Shown piece by piece: positions 1-7,756 of a stretch of 64,000 nt of DNA (position 1 is the stretch's first letter; each line of letters opens with the position of its first letter). The stretch comes from Azospirillum sp051124815 (GTDB lineage Bacteria; Pseudomonadota; Alphaproteobacteria; Azospirillales; Azospirillaceae). Location of the stretch: positions 124,001 through 188,000 of the forward strand of contig NZ_CP118489.1 in the NCBI RefSeq assembly GCF_051124815.1, read 5' to 3'. A program made the position numbers and the translations under genes. Under the pieces are notes generated by a model, which was given only the letters and a program-made list of their open reading frames with translations, did not search any database and was not told where the DNA came from.

Positions 1-1452
1 CCGCTGGGGCCGCCCAGCCTCGACGGGCTGGCGCAGTGGCATGGCGAGGCGGTGCCGGTTCTGGACCTTGCCGGGGCGTTGGGTCGGCCGGCGGCGGTTC
101 CGGCCGGTGCGCAGGCCGCGCGGGAGACGCGTGTGGTGCTGGTCGGGCATCGCGGCCAGCCGGTGGGGCTGCGGGTGGATGCGATGGCCGGCATCCTGCG
201 CAGCGATCCCGACCGCATCGATCCGGTGACGCAGGAGGAGGGCGGGCTCGATCCCGCCATGCTGGACGGCCTGCTGCGCGACGGCCCGGCCACCATCCTG
301 AAGCTGGACGCGCTGATCGACCGCCAGTTCGGCGACCGGACGGAGGCGGAACGGCCGGGCCGGGGCACCGGCGGGTTCGGACGTGTGACGGCGGGCGAGG
401 CCGGGGCCGGGAAAGCGGCGGCCGGACCCGATCACCAGGCTCTGCTGGTCTTCGAAGTCGCCGGTCAGGAATTCTCCCTGCCGGTGGACCGGGTGCGCGA
501 GGTTCTGCCGGCGCCGCGCGAGATCGCCCGCATGGCGCGGGCCAAGGCGCATCTGCTGGGCGTGATGGCGGTGCGCGACCGGCTGCTGCCGCTGGTGGGG
601 TTGCGCGCCCTGTTCGGCCTGGACGGCACCGGTGGACAGGAGACCGGACGCCGCGTCGTCGTGGTGCGGGCGGGGGCCGGGCAAGCGCCGGTCGGCGTGC
701 TGGTGGACGAGGTGCGCGAGATCCTGCGGCTCGACCCCGCGCAGATCGACCCGGTGCCGCCGCTGCTGGCCCGCGAGCCGGAGTTCGAGGATTTGGACGG
801 CATCGCCAGAGCCGAGGGCGGGCGGCGGCTGGTGTCGGTGCTGTCGGCGGAGCGGCTGTTCCGCCATGGCGCGGCACTGGCGGACAAGGCCGGCGCGGAA
901 GCGGGCGGAAAGGGACACGGGATGGAACCGGCACGGCCTGCGGAGGGAAGCGGAAACGCGGAACGCTTCGTCGTCTTCCGTCTCGCCGGGGCGGAATATG
1001 GCCTGCCGGTCGCCGCAGTGCGCGAAGTGCTGCGCCGGCCCGACAGCATCACGCCGCTTCCCAACGCGCCCGACTTCGTCGCCGGTGTGCTGACCCTGCG
1101 CGGCGAGGTTCTGCCGCTGATCGACCAGCGCCGGCTGCTGAACCTGCCTGCCGCGGACTCCGCCGGGAAACCGACCGCCGGGCTTGAGCGCGGGCGGGTG
1201 GTGGTGGTCGGGCGCGACGGGCTGCTGGTCGGGCTGCTGGTGGACGGGCTGTCCGGCCTGCTGACGGTTCCGGCGGACGGGATCGGTCCGGCACCGGCGG
1301 TGTCGGCGGCGCAACGCCGGCTGATCCGCCGGGTCGCCACGCTGGATCCGGCCGGGGATATGGCCGGCGGCGCCCGCCTGATCCTGCTTATGGACGCGGA
1401 CAGCCTGCTCGACATGGACCGGTTGGCCGACCTGCCCGTTATCCCGCAGTGA
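1..1452 (+). CDS. Triple CheW-domain chemotaxis coupling protein (5' partial)
   Basis: Scaffold protein that would couple chemoreceptors to the CheA kinase encoded downstream. The frame is open from base 1, so the start lies outside the window. The visible part holds the end of one CheW domain (nt 1-315), a second complete one (about nt 430-830; LVFEVAGQEFSLPVDRVREVL) and a third (about nt 960-1440; FVVFRLAGAEYGLPVAAVREVL, with RGEVLPLIDQRRLL). Low-complexity Gly/Ala linkers separate them. Ordinary CheW has a single domain; tandem CheW proteins occur in some non-flagellar or array-organising chemosensory systems. The stop overlaps the cheB start in a GTGA, so translation is probably coupled. 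Confidence 0.9.
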   Translation, partial: PLGPPSLDGLAQWHGEAVPVLDLAGALGRPAAVPAGAQAARETRVVLVGHRGQPVGLRVDAMAGILRSDPDRIDPVTQEEGGLDPAMLDGLLRDGPATILKLDALIDRQFGDRTEAERPGRGTGGFGRVTAGEAGAGKAAAGPDHQALLVFEVAGQEFSLPVDRVREVLPAPREIARMARAKAHLLGVMAVRDRLLPLVGLRALFGLDGTGGQETGRRVVVVRAGAGQAPVGVLVDEVREILRLDPAQIDPVPPLLAREPEFEDLDGIARAEGGRRLVSVLSAERLFRHGAALADKAGAEAGGKGHGMEPARPAEGSGNAERFVVFRLAGAEYGLPVAAVREVLRRPDSITPLPNAPDFVAGVLTLRGEVLPLIDQRRLLNLPAADSAGKPTAGLERGRVVVVGRDGLLVGLLVDGLSGLLTVPADGIGPAPAVSAAQRRLIRRVATLDPAGDMAGGARLILLMDADSLLDMDRLADLPVIPQ

Positions 1453-2606
1453 CGGCTGGAGTGGGGGACGGCGTGCTGACGGTGCTGGTGGTGGACGATT
1501 CCGCATTGATGCGCCGGCGCATCGCGGATCTGTTGAGCGAGGCCGGATTCCGGGTGGAGACCGCCGCGACGGGGGAGGAAGCCCTGGCGCGCCTGCCGGT
1601 CGTCGATCCGGACGTGGTGACGCTGGATGTCACCATGCCCGGCATGGACGGGCTGACCTGCCTTGCCCGCATCATGGTGGAGCATCCCAAGCCGGTCGTC
1701 ATGGTCTCCGCCCTCACCGGCGCGGGGGCGGAGGAGACGCTGGAGGCGCTTCGGCTCGGCGCGGTGGAGGCGGTGCAGAAGCCGGCCGCCGGCTCCATCG
1801 GCCGCATCGGGGAGGAGCTGGTGGAGACGGTGCGCGCCGCCGCATCCTCCCGCCCGCGCCGGGTCCGCGGCCTGCGCGAACGGCTGCGGCTGGCCCGCGC
1901 CCGCATCGCCGGGGAGGATTTCGTGGCGCCCGAGGGGATGCCGCCTGCGGTACCGCCCACTGTTCCTCTCACGATACCGTCGTCCACAGCGGCGGCGGGC
2001 GGCGAGGGCGAGGGGGTGGTGCTGGTCGGCGTCTCCACCGGCGGACCCAGCACGCTGGAGGACATCCTGCCGCTGCTGCCGGCCGGCTTCCCCTGGCCGG
2101 TGGTGGTGGCGCAGCATATGCCGGCCGCCTTCACCGCGACGCTGGCGCGCCGGCTGGACGAGTTGTGCGCGCTGAAGGTGGTGGAGGTGGAGCGGGCGAC
2201 GGTGCTGGCACCGGGCATGGTCTGCATCGCCCGCGGCAGTGCCGACGTCGAGCTGGCGCGGCGCGGCGGTCGGCTTCAGGCGGTCTGCGTGCCGGCCTCG
2301 CCCGACCGGCCCTGGCACCCCAATGCCGACCGGCTGGTGACCAGCGCCCTGCGGCTGCTGCCGCCGGAGCGGCTGGTGGGGGTGCTGCTGACCGGCATGG
2401 GCAATGACGGGGCGGCGTCGATGGCCGAGATTCACGCCCGCGGCGGCCGCACCATCGCAGAGTCGGAGGACAGCGCCGTCGTCTTCGGCATGCCGCAGGA
2501 CCTGATCCGGCGCGGCGGCGCCGGCGTCGTGCTGCCGTCGGGCCGCATCGCCGGCCAGCTTACCCGCTGGCTGATGCCTGCCGGCCGGCGCACCGGGATC
2601 GATTGA
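1449..2606 (+). CDS. cheB: CheB chemotaxis methylesterase/glutamine deamidase
   Basis: Removes methyl groups from receptor glutamates and opposes CheR. The N-terminal receiver domain has the acidic pair at D16/D17, the phospho-acceptor at D60 (TLDVTMPGMDG) and a KP motif. The C-terminal esterase domain has the catalytic triad: Ser about 196 (GVSTGGPST), His about 223 (AQHMPAAF) and Asp about 320 (GMGNDGA). At 385 residues it is slightly longer than usual because of a Pro/Thr-rich linker (about 155-185). The GTG start overlaps the stop of the CheW gene; an internal GTG at 1461 is a possible alternative. Confidence 0.95.
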   Translation: MTAGVGDGVLTVLVVDDSALMRRRIADLLSEAGFRVETAATGEEALARLPVVDPDVVTLDVTMPGMDGLTCLARIMVEHPKPVVMVSALTGAGAEETLEALRLGAVEAVQKPAAGSIGRIGEELVETVRAAASSRPRRVRGLRERLRLARARIAGEDFVAPEGMPPAVPPTVPLTIPSSTAAAGGEGEGVVLVGVSTGGPSTLEDILPLLPAGFPWPVVVAQHMPAAFTATLARRLDELCALKVVEVERATVLAPGMVCIARGSADVELARRGGRLQAVCVPASPDRPWHPNADRLVTSALRLLPPERLVGVLLTGMGNDGAASMAEIHARGGRTIAESEDSAVVFGMPQDLIRRGGAGVVLPSGRIAGQLTRWLMPAGRRTGID

Positions 2607-2617
2607 GGAGTGACGCC

Positions 2618-3265
2618 ATGGGACTGGTGAAGAAGAAGGCCGCTCCGGAACTGGCCCCGGATTTGGCCCCGGTATTGGCCCCGGCCGCGACCGGCGCCCG
2701 GCCCAACGTGCTGGCTGCGCTCGAGGATGCCGACGCCGCGGTACGCCGAGACGCCGCCCATGCGCTGGGCCATGCGTCGCTGCCGGGTGCCGAGGCGGCG
2801 CTCGCCCACCGGCTTCAGTCGGAGGGGGATGCCGGTGTGCGCGAGGCCATCCTGACCGCGCTCGCCCGCATCGCCACGCCCGACGCGGCGGCGGCGCTGA
2901 TCCCCTTCCTCGACCGCGAGGATGCGGCGTTGCGCAACGCGGCGCTGGAAAGCCTGCAGCAGATGCCGGCGGAGGTCGCCGCCCCGGCGCTGCTGCCGCT
3001 GCTCGACCATGCCGACGCCGATTTGCGCATCTTCGCGGTTCAGGGGCTGGGCAGCCTCGCCCATCCCGGCCGCGCCGACTGGCTGGCAGGGGTGATGGAG
3101 CGCGACGCCGACGTGAATGTCTGCCTCGCCGCGGTGGAGGCGCTGGCCGAGGCCGGCAGTCCGGAGGCGCTGTCCAGCCTGGAGACGCTGGCCCGCCGCT
3201 TCCCCGGCGACGCCTTCGTCGCCTTCGCCGTCGACGCCGCCCGGTCCAGCTTCCTCGGCGGGTGA
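2618..3265 (+). CDS. HEAT-repeat protein of the chemosensory operon
   Basis: About 215 residues. After a Lys/Ala/Pro-rich N-terminus the protein is built of about five to six helical repeats of around 31 residues, of the type D.d..VR..A..aLg, characteristic of HEAT/PBS-lyase-like repeats (DADAAVRRDAAHALGHA, EGDAGVREAILTALARIA, DADLRIFAVQGLGSLA). Such repeats are protein-binding scaffolds, and no catalytic motif is visible. The ATG at 2618 is chosen because GAGGAG lies 7 bases upstream; an in-frame TTG at 2603 lacks this. It sits between cheB and cheR, and its stop overlaps the cheR start, so a role in the same signalling complex is inferred, perhaps presenting CheB or CheR to receptors. Confidence 0.85.
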   Translation: MGLVKKKAAPELAPDLAPVLAPAATGARPNVLAALEDADAAVRRDAAHALGHASLPGAEAALAHRLQSEGDAGVREAILTALARIATPDAAAALIPFLDREDAALRNAALESLQQMPAEVAAPALLPLLDHADADLRIFAVQGLGSLAHPGRADWLAGVMERDADVNVCLAAVEALAEAGSPEALSSLETLARRFPGDAFVAFAVDAARSSFLGG

Positions 3266-4149
3266 ACGGAGTGACCGACGCCGAGCCGGAAGGCCTGTCC
3301 CAGGAGGATTATGCGACGCTCTGCGGCTTCCTGCGGGACCGCACCGGCCTGTCCTTCACCGAGGCCAAGCGCTATTTCGTCGACCGCCGCGTCGCCGCCC
3401 GCATGCAGGCGGTCGGCGCGACGGGCCTGCGCGCCTATATGAACCTGCTGCGCTTCCAAGCGTCGGGGGAAGAGCTTCAGCGGCTCGTCAACCTGATGAC
3501 GGTGAACGAGACCTATTTCTTCCGCGAGAAGTACCAGCTCGACTGTCTGGTGAATTCCGTGCTGGACGAGCTGGTGCGCGGACGGCCGAAGGGGTCGCGG
3601 CTGCGCATCTGGTCGGCCGGCTGCGCCACCGGCGAGGAACCCTATTCCATCGCGATCATGCTGCTGGAAAACTGGCGCCGGGTGGATGATTACGAGATCG
3701 AGCTGCTGGCGTCGGACATCGACAGCGCGGTTCTGGAACGCGCGCGCGAGGGCATCTATGACGAGCGCGCCCTGCAGGGGCTGCCGGCCCATCTGCGCGC
3801 CAAATATTTCCAGCCCCTGCGCGGTGCGGCCGAGACCGGAGGGCCGCGCTGGCAGATCGTCGAGGATCTGCGGGAGTCGGTCGATTTCTCGCTGGTCAAC
3901 ATCGCCGACCCGCAGCAGGTGCGGGGGTTTCGCGGGATCGACGTGATCTTCTGCCGCAACCTGCTGATCTATTTCGACGATCTGGGCCGACGGGAGGCGG
4001 CGAGCATGTTCCACGATGCCCTTGCGCCGGGCGGCTTCGTCTGCCTCGGCCATTCGGAAAGCATGAGCCGCATGTCCTCGCTGTTCGTCCCGCGCCGTTT
4101 CCCCGACGCCATCCTCTACCAGAAGCCGGCCGACGGAGGCGGAGCGTGA
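3262..4149 (+). CDS. cheR: CheR chemotaxis protein methyltransferase
   Basis: SAM-dependent methylation of receptor glutamates. The N-terminal helical domain (about 10-80) contains the conserved NETYFFRE segment. The SAM-binding Rossmann domain shows IWSAGCATGEEPYSIAIML (about residues 114-132), the acidic end of strand 2 (LLASDID) and the characteristic VIFCRNLLIYF. The length of 295 residues is typical. No TPR extension is present. The GTG start at 3262 overlaps the HEAT-protein stop; a second GTG at 3271 is possible. Confidence 0.96.
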   Translation: MNGVTDAEPEGLSQEDYATLCGFLRDRTGLSFTEAKRYFVDRRVAARMQAVGATGLRAYMNLLRFQASGEELQRLVNLMTVNETYFFREKYQLDCLVNSVLDELVRGRPKGSRLRIWSAGCATGEEPYSIAIMLLENWRRVDDYEIELLASDIDSAVLERAREGIYDERALQGLPAHLRAKYFQPLRGAAETGGPRWQIVEDLRESVDFSLVNIADPQQVRGFRGIDVIFCRNLLIYFDDLGRREAASMFHDALAPGGFVCLGHSESMSRMSSLFVPRRFPDAILYQKPADGGGA

Positions 4150-4541
4150 GCGGGCCGCGCATCCTGGTGGTGGACGACGCCGTGACCGTGCGCGCCTTCA
4201 GCCGCCGCGTGCTGGAAGCCGACGGCTTCGTGGTGGACGAGGCGGTGAACGGCATCGAGGGGCTGGAGCGGGCGATGGCCGCGCCGCCGGATCTGGTGAT
4301 CGTCGACGTCAACATGCGCAAGATGGACGGCTACACCATGTTGCGCGTCCTGCGCCGCGACCCGAGCCTGCGTGACGTGCCCGCCATCATGATCAGCACG
4401 GAATCGAAGGACAGCGACCGCGAGCAGGCGCTGCTGGCCGGCGCCAACTGGTACATCGTCAAGCCGCCGCGGCCGGAAATGCTGGTGGAGGCGGCACGGC
4501 TGCTGACCGGACGGCCGCCCGACACGGAGGACGCGCCATGA
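4146..4541 (+). CDS. cheY: CheY-like single-domain response regulator
   Basis: A stand-alone receiver of 131 residues. It has the acidic pair D10/D11 (VVDDAVTVR), phospho-acceptor D54 (IVDVNMRKMDG), Thr85 (MISTESK) and Lys106 (IVKPP). It would accept phosphate from the adjacent CheA and act as the output of the pathway or as a phosphate sink. The start is a GTG overlapping the cheR stop, and the stop overlaps the cheA start, so cheR-cheY-cheA are translationally linked. Confidence 0.93.
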   Translation: MSGPRILVVDDAVTVRAFSRRVLEADGFVVDEAVNGIEGLERAMAAPPDLVIVDVNMRKMDGYTMLRVLRRDPSLRDVPAIMISTESKDSDREQALLAGANWYIVKPPRPEMLVEAARLLTGRPPDTEDAP

Positions 4542-6709
4542 GCGAGCTGTTCGACCAGTTCGTCGTCGAGGCGCAGGAGTTGCTGGAGACCGCCGGCGCC
4601 GCCCTGCTGGCGCTGGAGCGCGACCCGGCCGACCGCGCGTCGGTCGACGAGCTGTTCCGTGCCTTCCACACGCTGAAGGGGGCGAGCGGCCTGTTCGACA
4701 TGCCGCCCTTCACCCGGCTGGTCCATGCCGGGGAGGACACGCTGTCGCTGCTGCGCGACGGCCGCCGGGCAATGACGCCAGAGTTGGCCGACCGGCTGTT
4801 CCGCGCGCTCGACCAGTGCGCCCGCTGGGTGGCGGCGCTGGAAGAGGCCGGCGCACTGCCCGCCGATGCGGCGGAGACCGCGGAGACGCTGGTCCGCGGG
4901 CTGGCCGGCAGCGAAGCGACGGCTGGGACGGCGGCTTCCGCTGGAGAGGCGGACGCTTTCCCCTGGGTGGCTACGCTGACGGACGCGGAGCGCGCCGCCG
5001 TGGGCGAGGGTGCGCTGAGCGCCATCGACTACACGCCCGATCCTGAATGCTTCTTCACCGGCGACGATCCGCTGGCGCTGTTCCGCCGGGTTCCCGACCT
5101 GCGGCTGCTGCGGATCGAGCCGTCGGAGCCGCTGCCGCCTTTGGCGCAGATGGACCCCTACCGCTGCCTCCTGCGCTTCCGCGCGCTCAGCGGCGCCGGG
5201 GTGGAGGCGGTCACGCCGGCCTTCCGCAGCGTGCCCGATCAGGTGCGGATCGGCAGCGTCACGCTGGCGCCGGTGTTTGTTCCGTCCGCGGCACCGCCGG
5301 AGTCGCTGGCTGCGGCGATGCTGGAGGAGCAGGCGCGCATCCTCGACCTTCCCGGCAACGCCGCCGAGCGCGACTCCCGCCGCGCCGCGGTGGCGCGGGC
5401 GGTCGCCGCGATCCTGACGGCGCTGGGGCAGCCGACGGAGCGCACCAGCGTGGAGGCCGCCTGCGCCGATGCCGCGACGCTGCGCCGGTTTCTGGCCGAT
5501 GGACCTGCGGAAATGCCGGCCATGGCCGAGCCCCGTCCCGCCACCGCCGCGCCGCGCCGCGCCCTGCGGGTGGAGCCGGAGCGGATGGACGCGCTGATGG
5601 CGCTGGTCGGCGAGCTGTCGGTGGTGAAGGGGCAGTTGGGGCCGCTGGTCCGCCGCGCCGGGGATGGGGAGATGGCCCGCGACCTGAAGAGCTTCGAAGC
5701 CCGGCTGGACAGTCTGGTCGGCGACCTGCGCCATGCGGCGTTGCGGCTTCGGCTGCTGCCGCTGGCGCGCGTGTTCGATCCGCTGCCCCGGCTGGTGCGC
5801 GACACCGCCCGCCGGCTGGACAAGACGGTCGAGCTGGTGCTGGAAGGGGCGGAGACGGAGGCCGACAAGGACATCCTCGACGTGCTGGGCGAGCCGCTGC
5901 TGCATCTGGTGCGCAACGCGCTGGACCATGGCATCGAGGCGCCGGAACGGCGGGCGGCGGCGGGCAAGCCGGCGGGCGGCACGCTGCGGGTCCGCGCCTA
6001 TCAGGACAAGGGCGGTGTCGTGGTGGAGGTGTCGGACGACGGCGCCGGCATCGACCCGGCGGCGATGCGCCGCGCCGCCGCCGCCAAGGGGCTGATGGAG
6101 CCCGACGCCGCCGCGGCGCTCAGCGATGACGACGCGGTGCGGCTGGTCTTCGCCCCCGGTTTCAGCACCGCCGGCAGTGTCTCCGACCTGTCCGGCCGCG
6201 GCGTCGGCATGGATGCGGTGCGGGCGGCGGTGGAGCGGGCCGGCGGCCGGGTGGAGATCGCCTCGACCCCCGGCAGCGGGACCCGCGTGCGCCTTTCGCT
6301 GCCGCTGACGCTCAGCATCACCCGTGTGGTGGTGGTGGAGGCGGCGGGATCGCTCTACGGCATCCCGGTGGCGCTGGTCGGCGGTGTCCAGCGGGTACCG
6401 CGAACAGAGATCCGTGCGGTGAAGCGGGCGGAAAGCGTCGTCCTGCGCGACCGGGTGATGCCGCTGGTCCGCCTGCGCCGTCTGCTGGGCCAGCCTGACG
6501 ACGATCGGGTACGCGAGGCCGATTGCGTGGTGCTGGCCGAACTGGGCGACGGGCCGGTCGCGGTGGCGGTGGACGATGTCGGCGAGCGCGCCGACGTGGT
6601 GCTGCGTCCGATGACCGGTGTTTTGCGGGGTCTGCGCGGCTATGCCGGTACGGCGGTGCTGGGCGACGGCCGGCTGATCCTGGTGCTCGATCTGCGGGAG
6701 CTGTTGTGA
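4538..6709 (+). CDS. cheA: CheA chemotaxis histidine kinase
   Basis: Central kinase of the chemosensory pathway, 723 residues. Domains in order: Hpt domain with phospho-acceptor H44 (FHTLKGASGLFDMP); an unusual middle region (about 145-250; YTPDPECFFTGDDPLALF) in place of a clear P2 domain; a dimerisation helix pair (about 345-410); the HATPase domain with N box HLVRNALDHGIE, G1 DDGAGID, and the FSTAG and GRGVGMDAV motifs; and a C-terminal CheW-like regulatory domain (about 595-723). There is no CheY domain fused to it. The ATG start overlaps the cheY stop. With CheW, CheB, CheR and CheY adjacent this is a full chemosensory set except for a receptor. Confidence 0.95.
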   Translation: MSELFDQFVVEAQELLETAGAALLALERDPADRASVDELFRAFHTLKGASGLFDMPPFTRLVHAGEDTLSLLRDGRRAMTPELADRLFRALDQCARWVAALEEAGALPADAAETAETLVRGLAGSEATAGTAASAGEADAFPWVATLTDAERAAVGEGALSAIDYTPDPECFFTGDDPLALFRRVPDLRLLRIEPSEPLPPLAQMDPYRCLLRFRALSGAGVEAVTPAFRSVPDQVRIGSVTLAPVFVPSAAPPESLAAAMLEEQARILDLPGNAAERDSRRAAVARAVAAILTALGQPTERTSVEAACADAATLRRFLADGPAEMPAMAEPRPATAAPRRALRVEPERMDALMALVGELSVVKGQLGPLVRRAGDGEMARDLKSFEARLDSLVGDLRHAALRLRLLPLARVFDPLPRLVRDTARRLDKTVELVLEGAETEADKDILDVLGEPLLHLVRNALDHGIEAPERRAAAGKPAGGTLRVRAYQDKGGVVVEVSDDGAGIDPAAMRRAAAAKGLMEPDAAAALSDDDAVRLVFAPGFSTAGSVSDLSGRGVGMDAVRAAVERAGGRVEIASTPGSGTRVRLSLPLTLSITRVVVVEAAGSLYGIPVALVGGVQRVPRTEIRAVKRAESVVLRDRVMPLVRLRRLLGQPDDDRVREADCVVLAELGDGPVAVAVDDVGERADVVLRPMTGVLRGLRGYAGTAVLGDGRLILVLDLRELL

Positions 6710-6948
6710 TGCCGATCCGCTATGACGCCGATCTTGCCCGTTTCGAGGCTTCCTGCACGGTGGAGGATGCCCTGCCGCTCGCCGAATGGCTGGAGGCGAC
6801 CGCCGCGCCGCGGGTAGACCTGTCCGCCTGTACGGACCTGCACACGGCGCTGCTGCAATTGCTGATGGCGGCCAAGCCGGCGGTGGTGGCGGGGCCGGAG
6901 GATGCGTTTTTGGGGCGCTGGGTGGGGCCGGTGCTGCGAGTGGAGTGA
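6709..6948 (+). CDS. Small STAS-like protein at the end of the chemosensory operon
   Basis: A 79-residue protein whose ATG overlaps the cheA stop (TGATG), so it belongs to the operon. The fold pattern, with strands around a segment VDLSACTDLHTALLQLLMAA, resembles a STAS (anti-sigma-antagonist-like) domain, but the usual phospho-Ser position is replaced by Thr/Asp-rich sequence. Family assignment is from pattern only. It may be a regulatory or scaffold partner of CheA. Confidence 0.65.
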   Translation: MPIRYDADLARFEASCTVEDALPLAEWLEATAAPRVDLSACTDLHTALLQLLMAAKPAVVAGPEDAFLGRWVGPVLRVE

Positions 6949-6974
6949 TCCGCGCCTAGAAGCCCCGTTCTCGG

Positions 6975-7058
6975 CCGTCATTCCCGCGAAGGCGGGAATC
7001 CAGGCAGATCAGGCGCTTGAGCTGGAAAGCTGGATCCCCGCCTTCGCGGGGATGACGG
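6975..7058. repeat. Small palindromic repeat, copy 1
   Basis: Two convergent arms, CCGTCATTCCCGCGAAGGCG at the left and its near-complement ending CGCGGGGATGACGG at the right, enclose a central spacer. Each arm is itself a hairpin (CCCGC-GAAG-GCGGG). The whole element can form a long cruciform. A second copy of the family is at 34576-34660. It fills most of the gap between the chemosensory operon and bluB, which are convergent. Confidence 0.85.
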
Positions 7059-7084
7059 TCGCATCAAGTGGGTGTTGGCTCCGA

Positions 7085-7750
7085 TTAACCTGTCCCCTCC
7101 GCCTCCTCCCACCGATCCCTGAACACCAGATCCTCCAGCGGCAGGCGCTTGCGCCAGCCCTTGGTTTCCAGTTCCGGCGTCGCTTCGAAATGGGTGACGT
7201 GGCCCAGGCAGAGATAGGCGATCGGCACGATCCGCTCCGGGATGCCGAGCGCGGCCTTCAGCGCGTCCTCGTGCAGGATGCTGACCCAGCCGACACCCAG
7301 CCCTTCCGCCCTTGCGGCCAGCCACAGATTCTGCACGGCACAGACGCAGCTGTAGAGGTCCATCGCCGGCATGTGGGTGCGGCCCAGCACCACCGGGCCG
7401 GAGCGCTCGCGGTCGCAGGTGATGCACAGGTTCACCGGCGCCTCGCGGATGCCTTCCAGTTTCAGGCGGCTGTAGAGGCTGCGGCGCTCGCCTTCGAACA
7501 TCGCCGCCGCTTCTTCGGTGGCGCGGGCGAAGTCGGCGTGGATGCGCGACTTCACGGCCGGGTCGGTGATGACGATGAAGTTCCACGGCTGCATGAAGCC
7601 GACCGACGGCGCGTGGTGGGCGGCCAGCAGGACGCGGTTCAGAACCTCGTCGGGCACCGGGTCGGGACGGAACTGCCCGCGCACGTCGCGGCGGGAGAAG
7701 ATCGCCTTGTAGAGCGCGTCGCGTTCCGCCGGGGTGAAGTCCTCATCCAT
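7085..7750 (-). CDS. bluB: BluB, 5,6-dimethylbenzimidazole synthase
   Basis: Nitroreductase-fold flavin-destructase that cannibalises FMNH2 with O2 to give dimethylbenzimidazole, the lower ligand of B12. The 221 residues show the family pattern: SRRDVRGQFRPDPVP near the N-terminus, APSVGFMQPWNFIVI, and a C-terminal VPIAYLCLGHV region. It lies 6 bp after cobB in the cobA-cobB-bluB run. Its presence implies aerobic synthesis of true cobalamin rather than pseudocobalamin. Confidence 0.93.
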   Translation of the reverse strand: MDEDFTPAERDALYKAIFSRRDVRGQFRPDPVPDEVLNRVLLAAHHAPSVGFMQPWNFIVITDPAVKSRIHADFARATEEAAAMFEGERRSLYSRLKLEGIREAPVNLCITCDRERSGPVVLGRTHMPAMDLYSCVCAVQNLWLAARAEGLGVGWVSILHEDALKAALGIPERIVPIAYLCLGHVTHFEATPELETKGWRKRLPLEDLVFRDRWEEAEGTG

Positions 7751-7756
7751 GCGCCG

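Noticed and set aside
465..2435. Long minus-strand open frame of 656 codons opposite the CheW and CheB genes
   Set aside because: Low-complexity Arg/Ser/Pro-rich translation and no motif; a GC-driven shadow of well-supported genes on the other strand.
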